Assembly: GCF_902167145.1 (NCBI RefSeq)
Contig: NC_050096.1
Span: 157,417,825-157,481,824, forward strand
Direction of reading: 5' to 3'
Source of the DNA: Zea mays
Taxonomy: Eukaryota > Streptophyta > Magnoliopsida > Poales > Poaceae
DNA: 64,000 bases
A model generated the notes under the pieces. It worked only from the letters and a program-made list of their open reading frames with translations. It was not told where the DNA came from and searched no databases. A program made the position numbers and the translations under genes. Below, in pieces: positions 51,586 to 63,400 of this stretch. Position 1 is the stretch's first letter; every line of letters starts with the position of its first letter.

Positions 51586-54492
51586 TTAATCATCGGCTTC
51601 GGCTTCGTCATCCTACATGAATAAAGTCATTGTAAGTCAAAACCGAGCTTGCAGGAAAAGGTAAGCACAAGGTATGGTTTCTTACTGGTTCAAGGTGGCT
51701 ACGAGCTTCGTCTCCAGCCTTTTCTCGCCCACCTTTTGTCCATATCATTTTTACAAATCTATTAGAGATACTTCGGGCGAGATCAGGAATGTCATCCAAG
51801 ATTGATGGTGATAAAGTAAAATTTGGCCTATTGACAATCCTTCCATGATCGCAGCCAGCTTTCAGGAAAGCTGCAGCAGTGCCTCGAGAAGCCACCCAGG
51901 CACAGAAGTCACCATGCCCAGCTATGACTTCGTCGAGCTCGTCAATCTCACCCTCAATATGTTCGAATGTCTTCGGTAGATCTTCAGCTGAGGGGGTGAA
52001 TTTTTCACTGCTGGCTCCAACTGAGTGGAAAATTTTTCTTAATCGTTGAATGCATTTGTTGCTAAACTCGAGACATTTTTCTTGAAGGCTTGTCAATTGT
52101 TTTCTCAAATCTGAATTTTGTTGAGCTTCGGCTTCAAGTTTTGCATCAAGACCTTGCTTTTCTCGTTCGAACTATTCAGACTGGCGGAGAAGCTTCGTGT
52201 TCAGTTCTATTATTTTTGCTTCAGCTTCCGCCAATGAACCTTCGGATGCCTGGAGCTCAAAGTTCTTTTTCTCGATAGCATCTGATTGCTCCTTTATTCT
52301 GCTTTCCAAATTTTCAATTATAACTTCGTGCTTCTTGTCTTCAAAATCTTGCTGCATTTTCAAGGCTTTGCTCAATAGCATACTCTGCACGGAAACAACC
52401 TTCGTCAGACATGTTTTCATTTTTAGAAACAATAAAAGTTAAGGGAAAAGTAGTTCACCTTGAAGTTGGAATAAAATAAACTACCAACGATATGTTGTCG
52501 TCGGTAGCGGCTGATGTCTGTTTCTAGCTTCGGAAAGCCTATACTCTTGGACAGAGTACCGATAACTTTGGCTCCAATCTGATCTCGAATACAACCTAAT
52601 TTTTCATCATCAACGCCTCCGAAGAGGAGTGCCCCAGGTTTGTATCCGCAGGATTTGGCGTACTCTCTAAGCTCTTCTATTTCAGCTTTTGATAGTTGTT
52701 CTCCAACTAAATTCTGGAACATGAAGGCTTCGTTTTCCGAAGCTTCATCAGCAATTTCTTTCCCTTTCTCCGACGCTGCGGTCGCGGCCTCTTCGGCGGC
52801 GGTGGTAGCTTCTTCCGCAGCCATGTCTAGCAGTATTTTGTCAATATGTTCGATTGTGCTCTCCAGGTTCAAATCTTCAGCCGAGGCAGCTTCGGCTGCT
52901 GCGACCTCCGAAGGTGTAATTTCAATAGCTGTCCCTTCCGCAGCCGCTGGTGTTTTCTGAGCTGGAGCTCTTGGTGGTGTCTTGTCAATTACTTCTGTCA
53001 CAGTGATAATTCTTTGTCTCTTTGCTTTGATTATTTTCTTCGATTTTTCGGGCTCCTTGTCCTTCTGAAAAAACTTTGTCAGTTGGGGCCCCAGTGGACT
53101 TAGCTTCGCAGGTAAGGATTCAGTCATTACCTTCAGAATTTCCTCAACATCAGCGGCAGAGGGTGATGCGGGGGTTTCTTCTTCGTCGGATATTTTACGC
53201 TTCGGAGAAGACGCTTTCTTCCTCTTAGGAATTTTCTTCTTTGGTAGTTCTTTCTCATCTTCATTTAAGGCTTCAGTTATCCTTTTCCTTTTTTGGCCTC
53301 CGGCACCTTTGTTCAGATTTACGTAATCAGGGTATTCGAAACCCAGGGCGTCCAGCACTCGGTTTAGTCTTCGCTTCGGACGAGTGCCGAAGGCTGCGGT
53401 CATCAACTGATCTTCTTTTTTAGAATAATTGCCAAGTATTTCATTGCACATCACTTCAATTGTATCCAGCCACTCTTGGCAAGGTGTTTTAAAGTATTTC
53501 TTAAACTTGAAGTAGTAAGGTAAGCGCACGAGTTCACCTTCTTTTTTCTCCCTCTTCAGCTTCGGCATTTCCCACTCTTTTACACTAGGAAAAACCTTGA
53601 AAACCAAAAACTCCTGGACCAGGTCCCTTGTACTGATATGCTCTGCAATTATTTTGAATTCATACATTGCTTTTTGAGTTGGACCCTCTGGTGTCATGTT
53701 GCAGTGGGGGCGGGTTTCTCCGAAGATTAGTTCAAGAGGACTTTGCACAAGCTTTTCCTTATCGTCATCAACCTTGACATAGAACCACTCCGATTTCCAC
53801 CCTGCTGCCCATTTGCTTCGGTAGCTGATCACAGGAAACTTCGTAGTTTTTCGATAAGCAAAATTATAGCAACCAAAATTGTCATGTAATCCATCCTTTC
53901 TAGCCTTCGTCTGATAGTGCAGTTCGTGAACTCGGCAAAAGCTGTCCGCAAACGGTTCCACCGCTTGGCTTCGGAGTGCCCAGATATAAACACTAAGCCT
54001 AACGATAGCGTTAGGGGTCAGCTGGTGAAAATAGATACCGAACCTCTTCAGTACCTCTGCAATAATCCCATGTAGGGGGAATCTTAATCCAGCCTTTAGG
54101 AAGCTCTTGAAAATAACAATTTCATCCTTCTCCGGCTTTGGGGTAGTCTCTTCTCCCCCGAAGCGTAATAGCTTCTTCTGCTCTTCAGTAAAAAAGGCTG
54201 ACTTTACCATCTTGGACAGATCAGCCTTCGAAACAGTAGATTTCCCGAAGTCCAAGTGGCTGGGTTTGCTTGGCATGGCAATGCGATAATCATCTTCGGG
54301 ATCAGTTTCCTCAATATCTTCTTCTTCTACTTCAGCGATTGCTTGTTCTGCTTGTTCTGCATCATCACTAGTGATCTTTTTCGAAGTCACCAGCCCGGAT
54401 CGTTGCATGGCTTCGGAGATGGGAACAGTCTCCGAAGCTTCAGTTTCGCCCCCCTCACGCTCAACCCTGGCGGTAGAACGCACTCTAGCCAT
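51586..54492 (-). pseudogene. Antisense three-exon gene of element C, one stop in exon 2
   Basis: Exon 1 is 54492-52459 (678 codons, open), intron 1 is 52458-52385 (74 bp, GT-AG), exon 2 is 52384-51686 (233 codons), intron 2 is 51685-51613 (73 bp), exon 3 is 51612-51586. Exon and intron lengths are identical to element A. One nonsense codon (TAG, plus-strand 52172-52174; CAG in A) interrupts exon 2. Product as in element A: acidic N-terminus, PF04195-like block (GLRFPL, HQLTP, NFGCY), charged linker, coiled-coil-like region, acidic C-terminus. Function unknown. Confidence 0.8.
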
Positions 54493-54674
54493 TTAATTAT
54501 GAATGTGTGGAAATTTAATACTTTCTTCTTCCGAAGTTTTTTCTGACGAAGCAGGCTCCAACCTGGAGCTTCGTTTGATTCCGACAGACAAGCTTCGGCG
54601 ATGGTTAAAAATTTTGGCAGCAGAACAGTGCAAATAGCAATGAATGCTGTGGTAACTTCACACCTACTCATCTG

Positions 54675-54682
54675 TTTATATA
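54675..54682 (-). promoter_or_regulatory. Candidate TATA box of the antisense gene, element C
   Basis: TATATAAA on the minus strand about 180 bp upstream of the antisense ATG, same place as in A. Confidence 0.55.
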
Positions 54683-54926
54683 GTGCTGCAGGAAAGAAGG
54701 CGAAGCGCCAGGATTTTTACACCAGGCGGACACCCGCTTGCACTCGCTGTGCGGTGGACCGCAGAGACCAAACAGTAACTCTGCAAGGTGGGACCGCTAC
54801 GCGCTGGGAAATTGAATCGTTTCTCGACAACGAGCTCAGAGAAGGTGTTTTTTGGACCTTCGGCTCCCCGAAGCCTAAGAGACTTTTTTCACGGATCAAG
54901 CTCGTTACGAAAAACGATCTAGCACC

Positions 54927-54940
54927 GCGAAAGGGGCTAC
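54927..54940 (+). promoter_or_regulatory. Polypurine tract of element C
   Basis: GCGAAAGGGGCTAC directly precedes the 3' LTR, identical to element A. Confidence 0.7.
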
Positions 54941-55527
54941 TGTTGGGCCTATGCTTCGTCGCCGAAGGTCTTCTAGAAAGAAGCGGCTTTCGGCTGATGC
55001 TGTTTGTATAAGATGGCCGAAGGTTCCTCTTCATGAAGCTTCGGTATTACAAACCGACTTAAAAGATAGAATGACCTTTTGGTCCATAAAGGTCTGAGTC
55101 AATGTTGTAAACTTTTATAAGGGGCATACTTGTAATTCCCCACAGGCTGCGCCCTGTGCCTATAAATAGTGAACAGTATTCCTTTACTGTTCACGCATTC
55201 TGACAATTGTAATTGCATTTTCTGGAATCCAACCTTTGCCAAGGCAGAGGTATTATTGTATTCAACGATTCAATATATTGAATAAATATAGTATAATTCG
55301 TCTATGATTTGTTTACCCCTTTTATACCTTTTTATCTTATATTGTCTTACAATACCTATTAAAATTTTATTACGAAGACTCAAGCTTCGTAATTATACTC
55401 TCATCAACCTTCGTCCAAGGCCCATTATCCTCAAGGGAATAATGCTTCATGGACGAAGGACATTAACATTTAACATTTTATGTTGCCTTGTTCTTAATTC
55501 ATAGCATTTGAGAACAAGTCCCCAACA
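54941..55527 (+). repeat. 3' LTR of element C
   Basis: 587 bp, same ends as 46121-46707, followed by target copy GTCAG. Confidence 0.97.
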
Positions 55528-57327
55528 GTCAGTGCTATGCATTCATGTGCATTATGCAAATCATTTAGTTACGATAAATAATCACGTGATGCGGAGAACC
55601 AGAACTGAGTCGACCACAAGATGCTGGAAAGCGTGGGCTTCTCCGCAAGATAATGTTGATGGATTAACCCGAAGATAGATGGATGAAGCAAGTATCGGAA
55701 CAATGGCTGATTGTCAAGTGATCGCCACATAACAAACACTAACCTAGTGTTTATTCCAAGCAAGCCCCGGTGCATGCAACCCCTTCCTTGTGTTTTTAAA
55801 TTATTTTTACACACTTTAAGTCTAGTGAATGTGCATTAAGTTTATAGGAGTTGCTTGAAAACCCTTTGATGCATTGGCTACCTTGAAATACTTCCCTTTT
55901 ATAGATACTTCTGGTGAAGTATCAAAATGTGATTTCCAAAAAAATGCTTAGCCCTGCTTATAAGCAGATAGAGTTTGTCCTTTGCACTTATGCCTAGCTC
56001 AGGTTTATCCTGAGGAAGGATGACTTCTACCTGCAAGAATATTTTCATTGGGAGCATGGTGGGATCTTACTGCAAAGTTCCCTATAATGCTCTTTTCATC
56101 CTTAGGAACACGAAACAATTCTAAGGGTGGAAGGACTTAACTCGAGACTTGGGCTAGAAACATGTGATGCTCCACCCAGGTTAATTAAGGATTGGATGCG
56201 TATGTAGGCCTGTATGATCAAGGACTATCTTAACTGGCCACATGCCCTGGATATGGGGTAGGGTAAGCTTGAACCCAGCTATTCCATACGTGAAAAAACA
56301 ACCGCGCACTAGGCGTGGGAGATGGTGGGAGTAGCGTGTACCCTCCTGGCTAAAGGCTGGATGGAGGAGTACTGTGCTCCTAGGTAGCGCGGACCAGTTC
56401 ACGTTGTGGAGGATCTGTGGGAACGGTTGACATATGCAAGGGTTAAGTGCTACATATGTCGTGTGGTTAGAGATCCTTAGCTGATTAAATCGATTTGGAT
56501 CACCGTTATATCCCCGGACAGTGGAGATTTGGTCACTGACCTGCAACCTAAGTCAGCATGTAAACATTATGAATAAAAATGAAGTTGTACTGATGAGATG
56601 GTGAAATTAGACTAGGTGCAACCAGAGTCTATTAATATTTATTCTGGCGTTAAAATATTGAAAGTAAGGACTCACTTTAGTAAGCTTTTTCTGCAAAAGT
56701 ACCTAAGTTGATTCTTGCTAAGAGCCTCTCCTTGATTCCTAAATCCAGCATATCCTTGAGAGTCTTTTTCCTTAGTCGGGTAAGACTTGCGAAAGTACAC
56801 TTCGTACTCAGGGCTTTGTCCCATGTTGTTTTAGGTGAAGAGCCTACGGAGTTTTGCTACTTTTGTGCAAAGGTGGTTCCCAAGCCGGAGGAAGAACCAA
56901 AAATAGAAGTGTGTTGCTGTGGATGGTGCTAAGTGCCAGTGGGCTCGGCATTCTTATAAGTCTAGGTACCTCTTCTATACTTCTTATTGAGGATGGTCAC
57001 TTAAGCTAGCATATATTTCAAAAATATAAATACTATATAACATTTCAAAGTTTATTTCTTTGAATCACCTTGTAATCACTCCGATCAGGTACAATGTAAA
57101 CTTGATGTAACTTGTAAAATTTGGTGATAAGATTTCCGCTGCAAATTGTTGGTGTGTGATTTGTGTTTACTTAATCTTGCGATCTTGGTTGTAAGTGGTT
57201 TATCCGGGGTCCTTGCGACACTCGGACGGATCCTGTTAAGTTATTTGGTGCACATGCATAGCCGTCTGAGGCCTTTAAGACAAGGATAGGTGCATGTGGG
57301 CCCAATAACTTGTGAGGTTCTGCCACA
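55528..57327 (+). repeat. 5' LTR of element D, part right of element C
   Basis: Continues D's LTR from the second GTCAG copy to GGTTCTGCCACA beside the PBS. Its first 750 or so bases match 63243-64000. No gene is seen. Confidence 0.9.
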
Positions 57328-57329
57328 GC

Positions 57330-57341
57330 TGGTATCGGAGC
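57330..57341 (+). promoter_or_regulatory. Primer binding site of element D
   Basis: TGGTATCGGAGC two bases after the LTR, one base from the initiator tRNA-Met site. Confidence 0.85.
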
Positions 57342-60300
57342 AGGATTAAGTATAATACTGTCACATACATATTTTAAAAACAAAGTTTTAGTTTTAGAAA
57401 ACCTATTTTCAACTAAACACATTATTGGCTTTGAAAAACAGTTTTGAAAAACTATAATGCTAGCGACATCCTCTGTTAAGCCCTAAACTAAGGACTATCA
57501 GGTGGCTTAGTTCAAAACCACTAACCCACAACCGGGGGTATTGCATACATGTGTATTGTTATTTTTGAGGCCATTCAGCTTTGAATGGATCGACGCTCAG
57601 GTAAGGTGAGATGTGAGAGCATGTCCGAACATACGTCGGTCTAGGGAAGAGTATAAAAAGCGCTTGATTATATACATGTTAAACATATGTATATATGAAG
57701 GCTGCGATTTGGAGTATTTAATTTTCTGGGAATCAGTATCCCATGCATGTGTACGGGTATACAAACATGGGAATACTGAGAAGTGTAATATACTTGTAAC
57801 GACGCACCTACACTCAGGTAAGAAGGTGAGTTACCATAATGAGTTGCCCTATGGTCAAAGTGTGGCAACGACGCCTATGCGTGGCCCGGCGCTTAATGAT
57901 GAGCTGGCCTCCATATAGCAATATATGGAGTATAAACTGTGGTAAACTGTCATGTGTGAACTGCATCATGGGAAGTTGGGCTGTGATGAACTTTTCTGCA
58001 GGTACACTAACCTCGAAAACGTAGGTGTAGCTGACGACTAGTAAAATACCATGAGAGTCGTAACTATGCCACCGAGATAGAACGCTATTGACACATTATG
58101 TTGGCAAAACTTGTGAGGACGAATAGGACGAGCATGCATCCTGATTGTTGCATCATGTTTGTCATCTATACACCCAAAATGCTTCTCTTATCTTTATTCC
58201 AGTAACCAGTGATTGTAAATAATGTGATGTCTTAGAGGCATGTGTTTAGATGGCTTTCAGCTTTTCTAAATTTGATCATTAATGCAAATGGTGCTTGCTC
58301 TTGTATTGATGTGCCGATAGAAAATGTAGGTGACCTGTTTGCCTAAACACAAATCTAGGCCATGTTCTTAATTAGTGAACCATGACCCAAAGTTGATTTT
58401 TTCCGTTAGCACTCCATGACCAAACACATACAAATAAGTGCTTAGATAATTTCTTGGTTGGACATAAAGTGTACTCAGGTTTAAAATAAGAACCTCAAAT
58501 TACATCTCTCTCCTAGACCATGCCCTTGTTCGATTGGCACAAGCTGATGTCCCCATTTCAGTTTGCCTGTTTTTGAAGATCGCCATGTTGTTTTAACAAC
58601 CTAACCTAGAAAAGACCTCTCCGAGTATTTTCTTGAATTTGATGCCTTTGGTTTTCCCATATCTATCGAAGGCATACCAACTTAATTTGATGATTGTTTT
58701 CCCTCCGTATCTAATCAGATACTAATCCTTGACCTTGTAATCTCTATGATGGGCATATAAATATGCTTGGGGCTGAATTAACAGTCTCCCGTCATACTCC
58801 CTTCATCAACCAGTTTAGGTTATGGCCATGTCTTGTTCATTTCATTGGGCCATGATCTATTTGGCTCTCTACTTATAACCATTCTTACAGGTGGAGTATC
58901 TCTTTGGATATTGTCACCCTTGCCTAATCCATTGGTGTCACGCAAGATTTCTTATTAGTTATGTCTGGTATTGGCGTTATGACTAAAATTGATGATACAA
59001 CGACAAAACCTGGGGCCTTCTGTGTGTGCGCACACACGGTTGTGCTGCTCGGCACACGCTAGTATCACAGTTGGTAGTCATAATCCATTATGAGATTATA
59101 TCAATATGTTATCTCTACACAAATTGTTCTTACCACGTGAGATTCATTATTGGTGCCAGTTTTGTAATGGTGTCATGGTTAAGGACTTATGGTACCGCGG
59201 CGAAACTGGGAGCCTCCTGTGCATGCGCACACAGGATTTTGCTGCTTGGCTCATGCCGGTATTGAGGTCTCTAGTCATGATCCATTATGGAATTACACTG
59301 ATGTGTGATCTTCCATGGACTCCTCCCTTGAAACAATTTCTATGTTGTTTGTCAAGTGATCAAGCAACTTCTATCATCTCTATTGGATCAAAAGGGCATA
59401 CCACTTTCATGTGTGGTCTCTTTTCTTTTGATTTTGGTAGTGACTGAACGTATACAAGTTCCCTTTACGTCCTTTGTAAAGGTGAAGACTTGGAGCTTTT
59501 TAGTGTTGGAAGACAGCTGATTAGCTCTCAAAATGGAGATTGGCTTTTCCTGCCGCTGAGATGCAGGAGTTTGTTCATTCGCTCTTTTATTTAATTCATG
59601 TATTCCCGAACCAAGTCAGTTCATCTCGCATGAAGAAATGGATGAACAACATGACCAAATGGATTTCTACCCAAATGCATGACCTTTTGCTAGCAAATGT
59701 GAACTCTCAACCCTTGGCTTACCGATGGTACTGAGAGGACTTGCTCAATGTCAAAAGTAGTTGAACAAGTTGGTTTTGACTAACTTGTAACTGCCCAATG
59801 AACGAAGGTTGAGTTTAAAGATCGTTTTATCGAGTTGTCTAAACTCACTTTGGTTCAACCCATCCTAAGAAAGTTCTTACAAAGATCAAGTTAAAATCGA
59901 CTGATAACCACCTAATCATCGCTCTAGTCACGCCTCGATCGCCTCACGTGTGCTTTTCCAGCATGTATGATCAAGTCGAGCTATGCCTAGTGCTTGATAA
60001 AGTGGATTGATTGTGAAGTCAACCTTTGTTGATCATCTACACTAATGTGTTCCTCGAATTTTTTTTTATTATCTTCCTGGAACTTGAATTCCTCAAGTGA
60101 CCACTTGTTGGTAAACCTCTTTCTATGTGTTTTACCCAAGAGGTTGCATCTGATTCTGTTTGGGTAAAATCGCATATCTATTGCTTGCTCAACAGACTCA
60201 GATAGTACATTGTCATCAGAAAAAGCAAACTGCACACATGGAACCTTATGTATTCCTCTGGCAGACAACGTCTCTATTGGTGGACATTTCTAAATTAGCC

Positions 60301-60452
60301 TAAGGCGATATATGTTATGTTCACTGGAGAAACGACAACCTGAGACACTCACCTTTGCTTGGAATTGTCTTATGATTATCGCTGATATGTACATGGGTTC
60401 CATGCTTCTCTACTCTTAGAAGTCTTTCGCTCCAAATCTTGGGACGAGATTC
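57342..60452 (+). other. Non-coding interior of element D
   Basis: 3.1 kb with only short ORFs (the longest near 59106-59447 plus and 59987-60268 minus, about 100 residues) that match no retroelement domain I recognise. No zinc knuckle, DSG, xxDD or integrase motif is seen on either strand. The last part (about 60400-60468, with GGGACGAGATTC before the PPT) resembles the 3' end common to Tekay-like elements. It contains an imperfect tandem duplication. Confidence 0.75.
58945..59330. repeat. Imperfect 196 bp tandem duplication in element D interior
   Basis: About 58945-59135 and 59140-59330 align with many substitutions; for example TGGGGCCTTCTGTG at 59011 pairs with TGGGAGCCTCCTGTG at 59207, and ATAATCCATTATG with ATGATCCATTATG. 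Each copy holds a palindrome-like GTG..GCGCAC core, perfect in copy one (GTGTGTGCGCACACAC, 59022-59037). Confidence 0.75.
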
Positions 60453-60468
60453 TTTTAAAGGGGAGGGC
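60453..60468 (+). promoter_or_regulatory. Polypurine tract of element D
   Basis: TTTTAAAGGGGAGGGC directly precedes the TGTAACACC start of the 3' LTR. Confidence 0.8.
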
Positions 60469-63400
60469 TGTAACACCACTGGTGTTTATATTCCGCTAGA
60501 CAACGAGTATAAATTTAAGCACGTAATATCAGTGAATAAAACAGATGCTAAAATTTAATCATCTTCGTCTATCGCGATTTTAATATCGCATCTGTTTTGT
60601 CTGTCGCGAGTTCGACATCATTTTTATCTATCCAGGCTCTTCTAAAATTTTCGTGATGTTCAGAACATAGTTGTTCCGAAAATCGGTGCGTCAGGTTATT
60701 ATTAAAAATTCATTGATCGCACACATACGAATTTGAAAATCTAGTTGAGCCCTCTGAGTTCATCCCAAACAAATTAAATAGAACTCAATGATAAAAGTAT
60801 TAACACAAAATTAAATTGGATCGAGATAATTAGAGCTAATATTGAGTATTCATAATTAATCTGTTTCCCTATTTAGACTGCGGATAAAATTTTCCGGTTT
60901 CGAATTAAATCAAATCTAGTGCAGTCTAAGATATCGAAGATAATGATGTGGTCTAGTACCGGTTTAAAATTAATCAATTAAGGCTAATTGGAAAGATCAT
61001 CTAAGTATTTCGCTCTTGTTTGAACGATCTCTACGAATTTCGGTACAGACACTACTAGGGGCAGGCTGTTTAAATAAACCAAACCCGGACGAACCAAAAC
61101 CGGAACAATTGTTAGCTGATTCAGGTTCCTATTTCAAAGTCAAGAAAATAATATGTGTAACCCAAATATCGTTTTAATTCGATCTGTTTTCATCCTGCTC
61201 GAACAAATCCAAATGATCAGATATTAATAACTGGTAAAAATTTATCTGGTTCCAGAAATATTTTCCAAGTTAAACATTGTCCAAATATTGTCACCGATCT
61301 CGTTTTAGTATGACTCATTTATATATCTTTAAAATCATAAAAATCTTAGTGTTTAAAAAAGAGAAAGGTGGAAAAAATCTAATTGTTCTTATTGTCACCG
61401 CCTGTCTCGTCCATATCCTAAACCACCGCTCTAATTCTACATCCAATCAAATATCGTGTTCCTTCTTCACTAAGCCATAGCACACGTACATCTCCAGCTC
61501 AAAATATCTCTGCTCCGTTGCGCTCGCCCCAGCATTTATGGCCGCGTTTGCCGTGCTCAAGCTTCACCACACCGGTCATCGCCCCATCCTCGACATTCAC
61601 TCAGCCGCCCTCGTTGGCGTTCCTTCCCTGCTCCCATGTCGCGCGCCCCTGCCCCGTTTCCTGCGCGCCCTTCCTGCTCCTCCCTTCCCTAGCTTGCTCG
61701 GACCTCGCCGTGGAGCTTCCTCGCCGGCGTGCACGCATCTCCTTGGCCAAAGCTCTGCTCTCCTCTCTCTTGCGTTATCCCTGGTGCCCCGGCGTCTGGT
61801 TCGCTCCAGTTCCTGCGCTCGCCTAGCTGCCGCGCCCCAGCTCGGATCTCCTTCGCCCATGGCACGTGGCCTTCCTACTCGCCGCGCCCCTAGACCCAGC
61901 TATGGCGCGCCTGCTCCCTGGCTCGCCACGTGCCCAAGCCCTCAGTTTCCTCCTTCCTCCTTGCTCCCTGTTCAGTTGTTCTCCGTCGCGTTGCCGTGGA
62001 GTTTCCCTGCCGCAGCTCAGCTCGGTCGCTCCTCCCTGCTCGCCCCTGCGCTCGTCCAACTCCACTGCGTTATTTCTCTCTGTCGCGTCACATCCTCAGT
62101 TCGCCGCTAGCGTCCGACCGCCGGTGGTGCTCGTTTCCTCGACGTCAAATTGCACCCCATGCTAGCTTGTCCAGTCCGCCCTGGCTTGACGTTTGGACAC
62201 CGGGTCCGCCCTGCTCGCGTTTCGGGCTAGACCAGCCATCGCTGCTTGCATGGTCGCCCGAGTTCGTCGCGTCCGACCTACTTGTGCTCAGGTCTTCACC
62301 ACTGCCGATCAACGCACGTGCTTAACGCCGACCACCGTCTTAGCTCGCCTAGGTCGTGACCTCCCCGAACCGGGCACCCTTCTATCTCACGGTGCCTCGG
62401 CTCACTCTCGTGTCGTCCATCTTTGGGCGCAATCTGCTCTAGCTCGTGGACACGCTCTGGTCGCTGGATGCCGCGCTTGCCTCCGTGGCCTCTGCCTAGC
62501 CCATCTCCTTGATGTCGCACGGGCCCCTGTTGCCTGGTCCCAGTGCTCGTGCTTACCCTCAGCTCGTGTCGACGCTCACGCGCCTGCTCATCGTCTCTGC
62601 GGTGCACCCGCTCTCGTCCATCGGGTTTCACGCGTGCTCGCGTTTGCCGTCGAGCCGTTGAACCCGTTTTCCCCCGCTCGACCTCGTCTTCGCCCTTCTG
62701 GTGGCCATCGTTAATATGGTGCTGGACTAAGCTCCTTTATCTGGTCGCACTGGCTGTCGACCTTGTTGGTTCTTTCCGTGTCAAACCAGCAAGCTCCGCC
62801 ACCATCACTCAACTGATCGCCCCGAGTGTGCTCGTAAATATTCTTGGTCGTATCTGCTGAGCTGACCAACGCTCCAGGTCGCCGTTATCGCCAAGTCCCA
62901 TGCAGCTGTGCTGTTCTCTCGTCGTCATTCATTCCTATTTTCCCCACCATATGTCGCCTCGTCATGATGCGTGTCGTCGTCTTTAATCTCAATAGCTCTT
63001 CTGATACGCGCCTCGCCATGCTTCGCCTCCTTGTGATCAGCCCCATCTGGGTCATGTGGGCGGAAGATCTGAACACCTATCAGATGTTTGACGACAAGCC
63101 CAAACCAGAATTTATCAACGTTCTCACAAATATTGAGTCATGTTTGATGCTGGTACGCTGAATTTATTTGCTTAGTAATTTTAGTGCTTTGCCGGTAGGC
63201 GCTATCGGCATTTCATGCGAGGAATTTTAGTTGTGCAGTGAAGTCAGTGCTATGCATTCATGTGCATTATGCAAATCATTTAGGTACGATAATTAATCAC
63301 GTGATGTGGAGGACTAGAACTGAGTCGACCACAAGATGCTAGAAAGCGTGGGCTTCTCCGCAAGATAATGTTGATGGATTAACCCGAAGATAGATGGACG

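Larger units (their letters stand above)
46121..55527 (+). mobile_element. Element C: second pol-only Tat-type element
   Basis: A 9407 bp element, LTRs of 587 bp, perfect target duplication GTCAG at 46116-46120 and 55528-55532. It has the same order and sequence family as element A: PBS, pol without gag, 80 bp repeats, antisense three-exon gene. LTRs differ at about 4 positions by hand count. It sits in D's 5' LTR. The unoccupied site survives in D's 3' LTR at 63243-63247. Confidence 0.96.

Noticed and set aside
57342..60452. Host gene or captured exon in the interior of element D
   Set aside because: No ORF above about 115 residues, no splice-linked frames and no known domain on either strand.
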